Positions 49,036 to 56,144 of a stretch of DNA of 56,144 bases are shown piece by piece (positions within the stretch are counted from its first letter, which is position 1; the number at the start of each line of letters is the position of its first letter). The stretch spans positions 1-56,144 of the forward strand of contig CAJOFA010000011.1 in the NCBI GenBank assembly GCA_905233985.1, read 5' to 3'. This DNA comes from an uncultured Prevotella sp. (GTDB taxonomy: Bacteria; Bacteroidota; Bacteroidia; Bacteroidales; Bacteroidaceae). The notes beneath the pieces are model-generated. The model did no database searches, was not told where the DNA came from, and saw only the letters and a list, made by a program, of their open reading frames with translations. The position numbers and the translations under genes were made by a program.

Positions 49036-51705
49036 TTATAGGTTTGCCAATTCAATAACTTTGTCAACAGCGGCAGAGAGTCCATCAATATTCTTTCCTC
49101 CTGCTGTGGCGAAATGGGGCTGACCGCCGCCACCGCCCTGAATGAGCTTGGCAGCTTCGCGTACCAGCTGACCGGCATTCAGACTATGCTCGCTCACCAT
49201 GTCATCGCTGAGCATGATTGTCAGCAGCGGCTTGTCTTGATACTTCGAACCGATGACACAAAGCAGGTGCTCGGGCTGTGCCTGACGAATCTTGAAGGCA
49301 AGGTCTTTGGCCGACTGCGGGTCAACGGGCAGCACGGCACTCACCACTTTCACGCCGTTTGTTTCACGGGCCTTGCTGAGCAACTGTTCCTTGGCGCGCT
49401 CCACGGCCTGTGCCTGAAAGCTTTCTATCTTCTTCTTCATGGAGTCGTGCTCATCGATGTACTTACGGATGACACCCTGCAAGTCCTTGGCATTGTTGAA
49501 GAAACTCTTGACTGCTTTAAGCGTGTCCTCCAACTGGTAAATCAGCTCCTCGCACTCCTGACCTGTCTTGGCCTCAATGCGGCGGATGCCGGCAGCAACG
49601 CTGCTCTCAGAGATAATCTTGAAGAAACCGATGCGGCCTGTCGAGCTTGCATGAATACCACCGCAGAACTCGCATGACGGTCCGAAGCGTACCACACGCA
49701 CCTTGTCGCCGTACTTCTCACCGAAGAGGGCGATGGCACCGAGTTTCTTAGCCTCGTCGAAGGGCACGTCGCGGTGCTCGTCGATATGGATATCCTGGCG
49801 AATCATGTCGTTCACCATGCGCTCTACCTCACGCAACTGTTCGTCGCTGACCTTCTCGAAGTGTGAGAAGTCGAAGCGCAGCGTGTCGGGTGAGACAAAC
49901 GAGCCCTTCTGCTCCACGTGGTCGCCCAAGACCTGCTTCAGCGCATAGTCGAGCAGGTGTGTAGCGGTATGGTTGGCAGCTGAGGCGTTGCGCTTGTCGG
50001 TATCGACACAGGCCATAAACTCAGCCGTTGGGTCTTTCGGCAGCTGCTTGACGATGTGTATTGTCTGGTTGTTCTCGCGCTTGGCGTCGATAATCTCGAT
50101 GGTCTCGACTTCGTTGCAGATGACACCACTGTCACCTACCTGTCCACCCATCTCACCATAGAACGGCGTATAGTCGAACACCAGCTCGTAGTATTCGTTT
50201 TTCTTCTGGGTCACCTTGCGGTAACGCAGAATGTGACAGGGATATTCGGTGTAGTCGTAGCCCACGAACTCTTGCTCCTTGCCCCCTGCACCTTGGACTT
50301 CTACAGTGACCCAGTCGCTGTTTTCTACGGCGGCAGCATTGCGGGCACGCTCTTTTTGCTTCTGCATTTCCACGTTGAACTGCTCTTCGTTGACTGTAAA
50401 GCCATTCTCACGACAGATCAGCTCCGTGAGGTCGAGGGGGAAGCCGTAGGTGTCAAACAGACGGAAGGCCTGAATGCCGTCGAGTTCCTTCTCTCCTTTA
50501 TTCCTCATTTCTTCCATCGCATCATTGAGCATGGCGATACCCTTGTCAAGCGTGCGCAGGAACGACTCTTCCTCTTCCTTGATGACCTTAGTGACGAGTT
50601 GCTGCTGAGCCTTCAGCTCGGGGAAGGCGTCACCCATCTCTGAAACGAGTGTGGGTACGAGTTTGTAGAGGAGACCCTCCTTCTGACCCAGGAACGTGTA
50701 AGCGTAGCGTACGGCGCGGCGCAGAATGCGGCGAATGACGTAGCCGGCTTTGGCGTTCGACGGCAGTTGACCGTCGGCAATAGAGAACGAGACAGCACGC
50801 AGGTGGTCGGCACAGACGCGCATGGCGACGTTGATATCCTCCTGCTCTTTGCTGACCTCACCTTCCTCAAAGGTCGTATATTTCATTCCAGTCAGTTGCT
50901 CTTCAGCCTTGATAATGGGCTGGAACACGTCAGTATCGTAGTTTGAGTGTTTGCCCTGCATCATGCGGACGAGTCGCTCGAAGCCCATGCCCGTGTCGAT
51001 GACGTTCATGGATAGCTTTTCCAGCGAGCCATCGGCTTTGCGGTTGAACTGCATGAACACCAGGTTCCATATCTCGATAACCTGTGGGTCATCCTTGTTC
51101 ACGAGGTCACGGCCACTGATGCCGCTGGCCTTACGCTCAGCCTCGGGGCGGCTATCGACGTGAATCTCTGAGCAGGGACCACAAGGACCTGTGTCACCCA
51201 TTTCCCAGAAGTTGTCGTGTTTGTTGCCGTTGATGATGTGGTCTTCGGGCACGTGCTTTGCCCAATAGCGGGCAGCCTCGTCGTCGCGGGGGATGTTTTC
51301 TTCGGGAGAACCTTCGAACACGGTGACGTAGAGGTCGGCAGGGTTCAGCTTGAGCACATCAACGAGATATTCCCATGCCATGTCGATGGCACCCTCCTTG
51401 AAGTAGTCGCCAAACGACCAGTTGCCCAGCATCTCGAACATGGTGTGGTGGTATGTGTCATGTCCTACCTCCTCCAGATCGTTGTGCTTGCCGCTGACGC
51501 GCAGACACTTCTGTGTGTCAGCACGACGGCGCGGCTCCGGGTCGCGTGTACCTAAAATAATATCCTTCCACTGGTTCATACCGGCGTTGGTGAACATCAG
51601 CGTGGGGTCGTCCTTGATGACCATCGGTGCAGAAGGCACGATGGCGTGTTGCTTCGACTCAAAGAACTTCTTGAACGAGTCGCGAATCTCATTGGCTGTC
51701 ATCAT
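49036..51705 (-). CDS. alaS: Alanyl-tRNA synthetase
   Basis: 889 residues. The class II core is at the N-terminus ([47 protein letters not shown]). The editing domain has the zinc-type [11 protein letters not shown] and [13 protein letters not shown] motifs. The C-Ala domain ends the protein ([15 protein letters not shown]). It charges tRNA-Ala and removes mis-charged Ser or Gly. A short repeat-derived run, VQGAGGKEQ, lies before [17 protein letters not shown] in the region joining the core to the editing domain. ATG 51705 and 51702 are both possible. A perfect palindrome overlaps the likely promoter. Confidence 0.96.
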   Translation of the reverse strand: MMTANEIRDSFKKFFESKQHAIVPSAPMVIKDDPTLMFTNAGMNQWKDIILGTRDPEPRRRADTQKCLRVSGKHNDLEEVGHDTYHHTMFEMLGNWSFGDYFKEGAIDMAWEYLVDVLKLNPADLYVTVFEGSPEENIPRDDEAARYWAKHVPEDHIINGNKHDNFWEMGDTGPCGPCSEIHVDSRPEAERKASGISGRDLVNKDDPQVIEIWNLVFMQFNRKADGSLEKLSMNVIDTGMGFERLVRMMQGKHSNYDTDVFQPIIKAEEQLTGMKYTTFEEGEVSKEQEDINVAMRVCADHLRAVSFSIADGQLPSNAKAGYVIRRILRRAVRYAYTFLGQKEGLLYKLVPTLVSEMGDAFPELKAQQQLVTKVIKEEEESFLRTLDKGIAMLNDAMEEMRNKGEKELDGIQAFRLFDTYGFPLDLTELICRENGFTVNEEQFNVEMQKQKERARNAAAVENSDWVTVEVQGAGGKEQEFVGYDYTEYPCHILRYRKVTQKKNEYYELVFDYTPFYGEMGGQVGDSGVICNEVETIEIIDAKRENNQTIHIVKQLPKDPTAEFMACVDTDKRNASAANHTATHLLDYALKQVLGDHVEQKGSFVSPDTLRFDFSHFEKVSDEQLREVERMVNDMIRQDIHIDEHRDVPFDEAKKLGAIALFGEKYGDKVRVVRFGPSCEFCGGIHASSTGRIGFFKIISESSVAAGIRRIEAKTGQECEELIYQLEDTLKAVKSFFNNAKDLQGVIRKYIDEHDSMKKKIESFQAQAVERAKEQLLSKARETNGVKVVSAVLPVDPQSAKDLAFKIRQAQPEHLLCVIGSKYQDKPLLTIMLSDDMVSEHSLNAGQLVREAAKLIQGGGGGQPHFATAGGKNIDGLSAAVDKVIELANL
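50271..50296. repeat. In-frame phrase repeat, type C, in alaS
   Basis: CTTGCTCCTTGCCCCCTGCA then CCTTGG, read on the minus strand as VQGAGGKEQ. Same word and phase as copies in topB, thyA and the helicase gene. Confidence 0.7.
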
Positions 51706-51708
51706 GGG

Positions 51709-51742
51709 AATTTACAATTTGACAATTTACTATTTACATTTT
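51709..51742. repeat. Intergenic phrase repeat, type I, in the alaS leader
   Basis: AATTTACAATTTGACAATTT then ACTATTTACATTTT: a word of about eight bases four times, directly upstream of the alaS start. Confidence 0.6.
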
Positions 51743-51754
51743 CTTATTTGAGGT

Positions 51755-51779
51755 GCAAAATTACGAAGAATTCTTCGTA
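51755..51779 (-). promoter_or_regulatory. Palindrome over the likely alaS promoter
   Basis: TACGAAGAATTCTTCGTA at 51762-51779 is a perfect 18-bp palindrome. On the minus strand it runs directly into TAATTTTGC (51755-51763), the only -7-like box before alaS. Confidence 0.55.
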
Positions 51780-51830
51780 TTTACCCCTATTTTTAGAAAA
51801 AAGTTTGGAAAAAAGCCCATATAGACGCAA

Positions 51831-51865
51831 TAACGACCCTTTACGTGGTTGGTAAAGGGTCGTTA
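51831..51865 (-). terminator. Hairpin after the 51897 lipoprotein gene
   Basis: TAACGACCCTTTAC (51831-51844), 7-nt loop, GTAAAGGGTCGTTA (51852-51865): a perfect 14-bp stem just past the stop codon on the minus strand. The T-run comes about 17 nt later, so it is a weaker terminator than the others. Confidence 0.65.
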
Positions 51866-51896
51866 CATGATACAAACAACCAGCAAATCCTGTTGA

Positions 51897-52724
51897 TTAT
51901 TGCTCGTAGTATTCTATCTTGCGGGTTTCGATTTTGTATGTCTTCGTGATATCCATGACCGGATCACCGCCATTGATGCCCGGGTCAACACCCTGCTCGC
52001 TGACAATGTAAACCTCGCGCTCAGTCCAGTTGCCCCGCTTGTCGAACTTGGTATATTTGTAGGTGATGTGATCCTTGAAGAGGTCGGCGCAGGCCTGACC
52101 CTCCATCTCCTCGCCCGAGGGATAGACGTTATCACCATCGTAAACGAAGGAATAATAGAAGACTTCCTCCCAGCCCGTATAGGTATAACTGGTCATGCGT
52201 CCTTCCTGGTCGTATTTGAAGTCGTAGGTATAGGCATTCCAATGCCCTTCTTCCGTATTGTCCTTGTGCTGGTATCTCTCAATGAGTCCACGAGGGGAAC
52301 GTTCCATCTCGGTGTCAGCGTTGCGTCCCTTGATAAATTTGCCGTTACTGTCATAGGTGTAGGGACTGCCGAAGAAGTCGCACGTAACATATCCCTGGCG
52401 GTTGAAGGTGGCTGTGTTGTTACCGTCGCTTTCAATACGTTCGGCGCGCTGCAGCTTATTACCCTTGAGGTTGGCCATGTATAGCGTGGTGAAAACCTTT
52501 TTCACCGGCCCCACCAAACCAAAGGCTGTAGCATCGCTGGGGTCATAGCCGTCAAGGTCGTTCGAAGGTGCATCAGACTTGTTGACGCTGATGTCCATCG
52601 TTTCCGTGACAGGACTTTCTTCTTTGTCTATAATGCCTTTCAGCAATTTCTTACAAGAGCTCATGGCCACAGCCGTTCCCAAGACGAGCGTCATTGCCAT
52701 TACACTAAGAAAAATCTTTTTCAT
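51897..52724 (-). CDS. YD-repeat-like lipoprotein
   Basis: 275 residues from ATG 52724, where a lipoprotein signal begins (MKKIFLSVMAMTLVLGTAV, then AMSSC). The mature part is beta-rich with repeats such as VTCDFFGSPYTYDSNGKFI, AYTYDFKYDQEGRMTSYTYT and FVYDGDNVY, which resemble single RHS/YD units (Y-D-x-x-G-x-x/ x-Y). FDKRGNWTEREVY is another unit. Outer-membrane or periplasmic location is likely. No enzyme motif was seen. It stands alone with its own promoter and terminator. Confidence 0.75.
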   Translation of the reverse strand: MKKIFLSVMAMTLVLGTAVAMSSCKKLLKGIIDKEESPVTETMDISVNKSDAPSNDLDGYDPSDATAFGLVGPVKKVFTTLYMANLKGNKLQRAERIESDGNNTATFNRQGYVTCDFFGSPYTYDSNGKFIKGRNADTEMERSPRGLIERYQHKDNTEEGHWNAYTYDFKYDQEGRMTSYTYTGWEEVFYYSFVYDGDNVYPSGEEMEGQACADLFKDHITYKYTKFDKRGNWTEREVYIVSEQGVDPGINGGDPVMDITKTYKIETRKIEYYEQ

Positions 52725-52762
52725 ATTCCTTGCTTTTTTATCAGTTAATAGTTCTTTGGGTG

Positions 52763-52793
52763 CAAAGTTACGAAAAATCGAGTGAAATGCAAA
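52763..52793 (-). promoter_or_regulatory. Promoter of the 51897 lipoprotein gene
   Basis: Minus strand: TTTG (52790-52793), 19 bp, TAACTTTG (52763-52770), 39 bp before the start codon. The TAACTTTG box with TTTTTCG before it recurs at 52847-52854, with no good -33 partner. Confidence 0.8.
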
Positions 52794-53102
52794 AGGAAAG
52801 CTTGCTTTTCTTTTCATTTCCGAGTGCTAGGGAAGTTCGGCGTAGCCAAAGTTACGAAAAAAGTCTGTAACAAAAGACGGATTTGGGAAGATTAACGCAA
52901 TTCGGCCTGTAATAAAGGCAATACGGGGAAGAACGGGGAAGTTCAAATTTGGACTAAAAGCAAATAGGGGAGGATTAGTGAAAGAGTTAGGTTGCCAAAT
53001 CGTAACCCGTTCTTATTCCGCAAACTGCTACATTTTGCATGGCGATGGATGCCAAAAGAAAGAGTAGTTTTGCAGCCAAAAATTAAAAAAGGAGTAAGAA
53101 AC
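52794..53102. other. Intergenic stretch at the edge of the element remnant
   Basis: No gene is visible. A tandem ACGGGGAAG lies near 52924-52941. Base composition becomes more A-rich toward 53102. If the following integrase remnant marks an inserted element, its left boundary is probably here, but no attachment-site repeat could be identified by eye. Confidence 0.3.
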
Positions 53103-54312
53103 ATGAGAAGTACTTTCAACATTCTGTTCTACGTGAACATTTAGAGCCCCTTGATAAGGGGCGGCTATAATGCAGGGTTTCAGTGATGGGACGTGTGACG
53201 ATTAACGGTACCCAGAGCCAGTTCAGTTGTAAGAAGACGATCCCGCTTGACATGTGGGACGTGAAGGGCAATTGTGCCAGGGGACGGAGCAAGGAGGCTT
53301 TGCAGATTAACCGAGAGTTGGATAATATCAAGGCGCAGATCATCAAGCACTATCAGCACTTGTCAGACCGCGAGGCTTTCGTGACGGCAGAGATGGTACG
53401 CAACTCCTATCAGGGCTTTGGCAGCGAGTACGAGACATTGCTGAGTGCATTTGATAAGGACATTGCCAACCAGAAGAAGCGCGTGGGCAAGGACAGGTCG
53501 GCAAGTACACTTTGGGCTATGAAGCGTTCAAGGAAGGATGTGGCAGAGTTTATCCAGTCACATTATCGTCGTACGGATATGTCGATGCTGGAACTGACAC
53601 CAGAGTTTATCAAGGACTTCGCTGCCTATCTCAGTACAGGCCGAGGATTGGCTAATGGCACAATCTGGCAGCGATGCATGTGGCTGAAAGGTATTGTATT
53701 GAGGGCGCACTACAACGGAAAGATTCCCCGTAACCCGTTTGCCCAATTCCACATCAGCCCCAACTGCAAGGAAAGGGAGTTCCTGACTGAGGATGAACTG
53801 AAGGCTGTCGTAGCCCATGAGTTCGAGGATGACAATCTAGCCTTCGTTCGTGACATCTTCGTCTTTGTTTGCTTCACAGCCCTCTCGTTCATTGACGTAA
53901 AGGAACTGATTACGGACAACATCGTGGACATCAACGGTGACAAGTGGATTATCAGCAAGCGTCACAAGACCAACGTACCCTATCAGGTAAAACTGATGGA
54001 TGTACCCTTGCAGATTATTGAGCGTTACAAGCACCTGCAAGAAGATAAATACGTATTCGGCAAACTCAACTATTGGTCTATCTGCAAGAAGTTGAAGAGG
54101 GTAATCTCTGCCTGCGGGATAGAGAAGCAGATTAGCCTGCACTGCGGGCGCCATTCATGGGCTACGCTCGCTTTATCAAAAGGTATGCCTATTGAGAGCG
54201 TGAGCCGTGTATTGAGATCTACGCCCGTATCACCTCCCAGAAGTTGAACGATGACCTGACCATGCTTGGCGAGAAACTTAACAAATCATTCAGTAACATC
54301 AAAATGGCATAA
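53103..54312 (+). pseudogene. Broken tyrosine integrase
   Basis: The family start, MRSTFNILFYV, is at 53103 but meets TAG at 53142-53144. The main body is open from about 53183 to 54247 in another frame (VMGRVTINGTQSQFSCKK, the SAM-like core-binding domain, then the catalytic domain with ALSFIDVKEL and SLHCGRHSWATLA, the H-x-x-R motif). After SVSRVL the GHTNITTT-type segment is deleted, and the rest (EIYARITSQKLNDDL, with the catalytic Tyr) continues in a different frame to the TAA at 54310. So it has at least two lesions, and the Tyr and second His are out of frame: it cannot act as a recombinase. It belongs to the integrases of Bacteroidetes conjugative elements. Confidence 0.88.
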
Positions 54313-54316
54313 GATT

Positions 54317-54700
54317 ATGGAACAGAGAAATATCATTGAGTGGAGTGAACATAGTGAGTACAGTGAACTGACTATACCGAGTGGAGAGATTTGGATGAGT
54401 GAGTCCGAACTGGTTGACCTCTTTGGCGTGTTCATACCCAAACTGCGTAACACCATCCAGACCCTCTACAAAGAAGAACTGATAAGACCCTATGAGACAG
54501 AGCGGACTATCAGGCAGAAGCGTAACCTACACCTTACCGTATATAATATGGAGGTGGTCATGCTACTTGCCTTCCGTCTCAATTCCTATCAGGCAAGGGC
54601 AGTCCGCAAGGAACTGATGGAACGTATCAGCCGTGACCACAAGCCCTTTGAGGTTATCATGACTGCTATTAAGGGAGGAAAGAATAATTGTAAACGATAG
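54317..54700 (+). CDS. RhuM-like protein next to the integrase remnant
   Basis: 127 residues from ATG 54317, 4 bp after the last integrase codon. IWMSESELVDLFGVFIPKLR then NTIQTLYKEELIR, and YNMEVVMLLAFRLNSYQARA, match the pattern of the RhuM group (helix-turn-helix-like N-terminus, YN-x-D-x-x-x-x-x-G-x-R-V-x-S). Members are longer, so this may be a short form or a fragment. It is probably cargo of the integrated element and may bind DNA. The function is unknown. Confidence 0.55.
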   Translation: MEQRNIIEWSEHSEYSELTIPSGEIWMSESELVDLFGVFIPKLRNTIQTLYKEELIRPYETERTIRQKRNLHLTVYNMEVVMLLAFRLNSYQARAVRKELMERISRDHKPFEVIMTAIKGGKNNCKR

Positions 54701-54765
54701 GACTTGGCCAATAAGTGGCGGAAATGAATTCAGCTTTTAAAACGGTGAGCCACGGAAAACGTTAT

Positions 54766-54825
54766 TTGGAGTGGAAGCAAGGTTGTGTTTTCGTAACCCG
54801 AAAACTACTTTGCTCCACACTCCAA
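54766..54825. repeat. Long imperfect hairpin in the element remnant
   Basis: TTGGAGTGGAAGCAAGGTTG at 54766-54785 and the GTTTTCG after it pair imperfectly with CGAAAAC and TTTGCTCCACACTCCAA at 54799-54825. Only about 5 nt form the loop. The 54701-54922 spacer holds no recognisable gene. Confidence 0.7.
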
Positions 54826-54922
54826 GGAGTCGCGCGGAGGGGAATCCGCTCCCGATGGTTGCAGATTCTACAGTCTGGTTACTGGCGTAAGACAACAATG
54901 ACAGCAAAGCAAACAAAGGCAG

Positions 54923-55156
54923 TTGGGACAGGAGAAACAGACACTTGAAGCCTGCCACAAACAGCAGGAAAAGAGTTGGCAGAAGCATAGCCAACAACTC
55001 ACAGACATTGTGAAGAATAGCGAAGGTGTCAGGCTATCGGCAAAAATATTCTACATTGTCGGCTCTCTTTCTCTACTGCCAATCATAACGATTACCATAG
55101 AGATAGCTATCTATGTGTACTTCAAATGGATACATAAGTCAATTGATGAGAGTTGA
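54923..55156 (+). CDS. Possible small membrane protein with coiled coil
   Basis: 77 residues at most, starting with TTG; no ATG is available and a TGA lies nine codons upstream. The first part is rich in Gln, Lys and Glu (QEKQTLEACHKQQEKSW), likely helical; residues about 45-70 are one transmembrane helix (IFYIVGSLSLLPIITITIEI). It is in the remnant region and may be the 3' end of a longer, broken gene. No family recognised. Confidence 0.35.
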   Translation: MGQEKQTLEACHKQQEKSWQKHSQQLTDIVKNSEGVRLSAKIFYIVGSLSLLPIITITIEIAIYVYFKWIHKSIDES

Positions 55157-55272
55157 AATATAAGTTTCTACCCACAAGTATATTGGGATAGATCTTTATG
55201 CAAAAGCAGGAAGAAGTGCTTTGATTGAATGAGCACATCTTCCCATTTCCTTGTGGTTTAAAACAAAAAGAA

Positions 55273-56076
55273 TTAATCTTGGTATGGAGTATTCTCCACT
55301 CCCTTTCTGTTCAAAGTGTTAACTAATTTATCCAAGGGCTTACGCCAGAGAGTTTTAAACCAAGTTGTATTACCCAACCATTTAACCAATTTGGGGCTAA
55401 TAGCATAATAAAACTTTATAAATGTCATTCCATACCATGTCCCTGCTAGAGTGTTGTCACGGAATCTGCGGAGAGTCCAAACTTCAGGACAATTATATGA
55501 GCCATAAACAGCAGTGGCAACGTAACAACCTCCAGAGGTCGAATTGGAAACATTATTAACTATTGTTGGTTCTTCAGATTCTTTTTCCAAATCAATAAGA
55601 TATTGAGTTTTTTTATAGTCTGGATTAACCTTTAAAATTTCTTCAATTTTGTCGTTAATTATTTCAAGGTTTTCTTCTTTTGGAACCATTAATTGATCTA
55701 TCTGTAGAAATTCTGTATGAATTTTAACTCCATCTTCTAAACATTTGACAGCAATTTGTTCATACTTATGTGAAAAAGTTTCGTTAATGTATGCGGCAAG
55801 ATAATAGAGCAAGAAGAAACTATATAAAACTCTATCACAAGTTTCTCCCCGTAATTCATATCTAATTTCTACATCTGCATTTTTAAAGTAATTTACTGCT
55901 GAATTGAAAAATATATCTGCTATTATAGATATGCGAAGGTATATTTCTTCTAATACTTTTGCCTGTTCTTCTTCTGGCAGTGTAGATTTTACTAAAGCTA
56001 AGATAGGCTCGTAATTGTTGACTAGATTTACTTCAACAGAATATATCGGATCACCTGCATAACTACGTGGAATCAG
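55273..56076 (-). CDS. CFI-box protein with a damaged or non-ATG 5' end
   Basis: The frame is open for 267 codons from 56076 to the stop. The C-terminal half has the CFI-box motif, CYVATAVYGSYNCPEVWTLR, then RFRD and FYYAISPKLVKWLG, which is found at the ends of varied bacterial proteins. The N-terminal half is helical (EEEQAKVLEEIYLRISIIAD), unrelated to anything I know. There is no ATG in the frame. The nearest is at 56091-56089, four codons before an in-frame TAA (56079-56077), so either the gene has a nonsense mutation or it starts at a non-ATG codon such as TTG 55812. It is A/T-rich compared with the rest of the window, which fits foreign origin. Confidence 0.65.
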   Translation of the reverse strand: MIPRSYAGDPIYSVEVNLVNNYEPILALVKSTLPEEEQAKVLEEIYLRISIIADIFFNSAVNYFKNADVEIRYELRGETCDRVLYSFFLLYYLAAYINETFSHKYEQIAVKCLEDGVKIHTEFLQIDQLMVPKEENLEIINDKIEEILKVNPDYKKTQYLIDLEKESEEPTIVNNVSNSTSGGCYVATAVYGSYNCPEVWTLRRFRDNTLAGTWYGMTFIKFYYAISPKLVKWLGNTTWFKTLWRKPLDKLVNTLNRKGVENTPYQD

Positions 56077-56144
56077 TTATACTAAAATCATGATATTTCC
56101 GTTTTAATAGGAAACGCGATATCACAATGAATCCACAATACGAA

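Noticed and set aside
54766..54825. Integron attC site
   Set aside because: The required core ends are not recognisable and the only recombinase here is a non-integron integrase remnant.
54715..54948. A 77-codon plus-strand gene over the hairpin
   Set aside because: It crosses the hairpin, has no motif and odd composition; more likely chance or debris.

Overview
The window reads as a chromosomal segment of a Prevotella-like member of the Bacteroidales. Evidence: many promoters fit the Bacteroidetes pattern (TTTG, 19-20 bp, TAnnTTTG); Shine-Dalgarno sites are rare; several families are Bacteroidetes-typical (7TM-AraC regulator, DUF4249, PorE-like lipoprotein, DUF3822, MG2/plug protein, C10 peptidase with MBG repeats); and three secreted proteins end in the TLDGRR...KGVYIVNGKK type of C-terminal tail. 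No rRNA, tRNA or CRISPR array was recognised.

Layout. 1-3200: a structured non-coding stretch, a DUF6088/AbiEi-like remnant, a membrane AraC-type regulator and an AAA ATPase. 3197-5059: a secreted tail-bearing protein and a 54-residue Gly-rich peptide gene. 5743-16618: a seven-gene, tightly spaced plus-strand operon (glycosidase-like TIM-barrel protein, GH3 beta-glucosidase, NAD-dependent epimerase-like protein, GH9 glucanase, Fe-type alcohol dehydrogenase, DUF4380 protein, Gfo/Idh/MocA oxidoreductase). It looks like a beta-glucan or cello-oligosaccharide module without its own SusCD pair. 16615-22656: a minus-strand row of a two-domain carbohydrate esterase, topB, a sensor kinase and a shorter paralogue of the kinase with a dead H-box. 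22827-26733: a PorE-like lipoprotein, then a minus-strand ECF sigma/membrane-protein/PspC/DUF6249-like cluster. 26917-29102: an RsmF-type rRNA methyltransferase and thyA. 29186-37204: a minus-strand row with DUF3822, rsmD, a truncated SLC13 transporter, and a TonB receptor/DUF4249/MG2-plug trio. 37304-40435: a RecD-like helicase, a phosphopantetheinyl transferase and a zinc metallopeptidase. 40596-48785: two large secreted tail-bearing proteins (1832 aa adhesin-like, 838 aa C10 protease). 49036-52724: alaS and a lipoprotein. 53103-56144: remnants of an integrated element (broken tyrosine integrase, RhuM-like protein, small membrane protein, CFI-box protein).

The most unusual thing here is a set of short, degenerate, often palindromic sequence 'phrases'. 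They recur between genes and also, always stop-free and always in the same codon phase, inside at least eleven protein genes, including thyA, alaS, topB, rsmD, an ECF sigma factor, an RsmF-type methyltransferase and a RecD-like helicase. One copy is identical over 62 bp in two neighbouring genes that are read in opposite directions. At least five coding families (A to E) and several intergenic ones (G to K) can be told apart. They resemble the Rickettsia palindromic elements in behaviour but not in sequence, and I know of no description of them. Gene calls rest on motif recognition by eye; family names are from memory of those families, and no database search was run.
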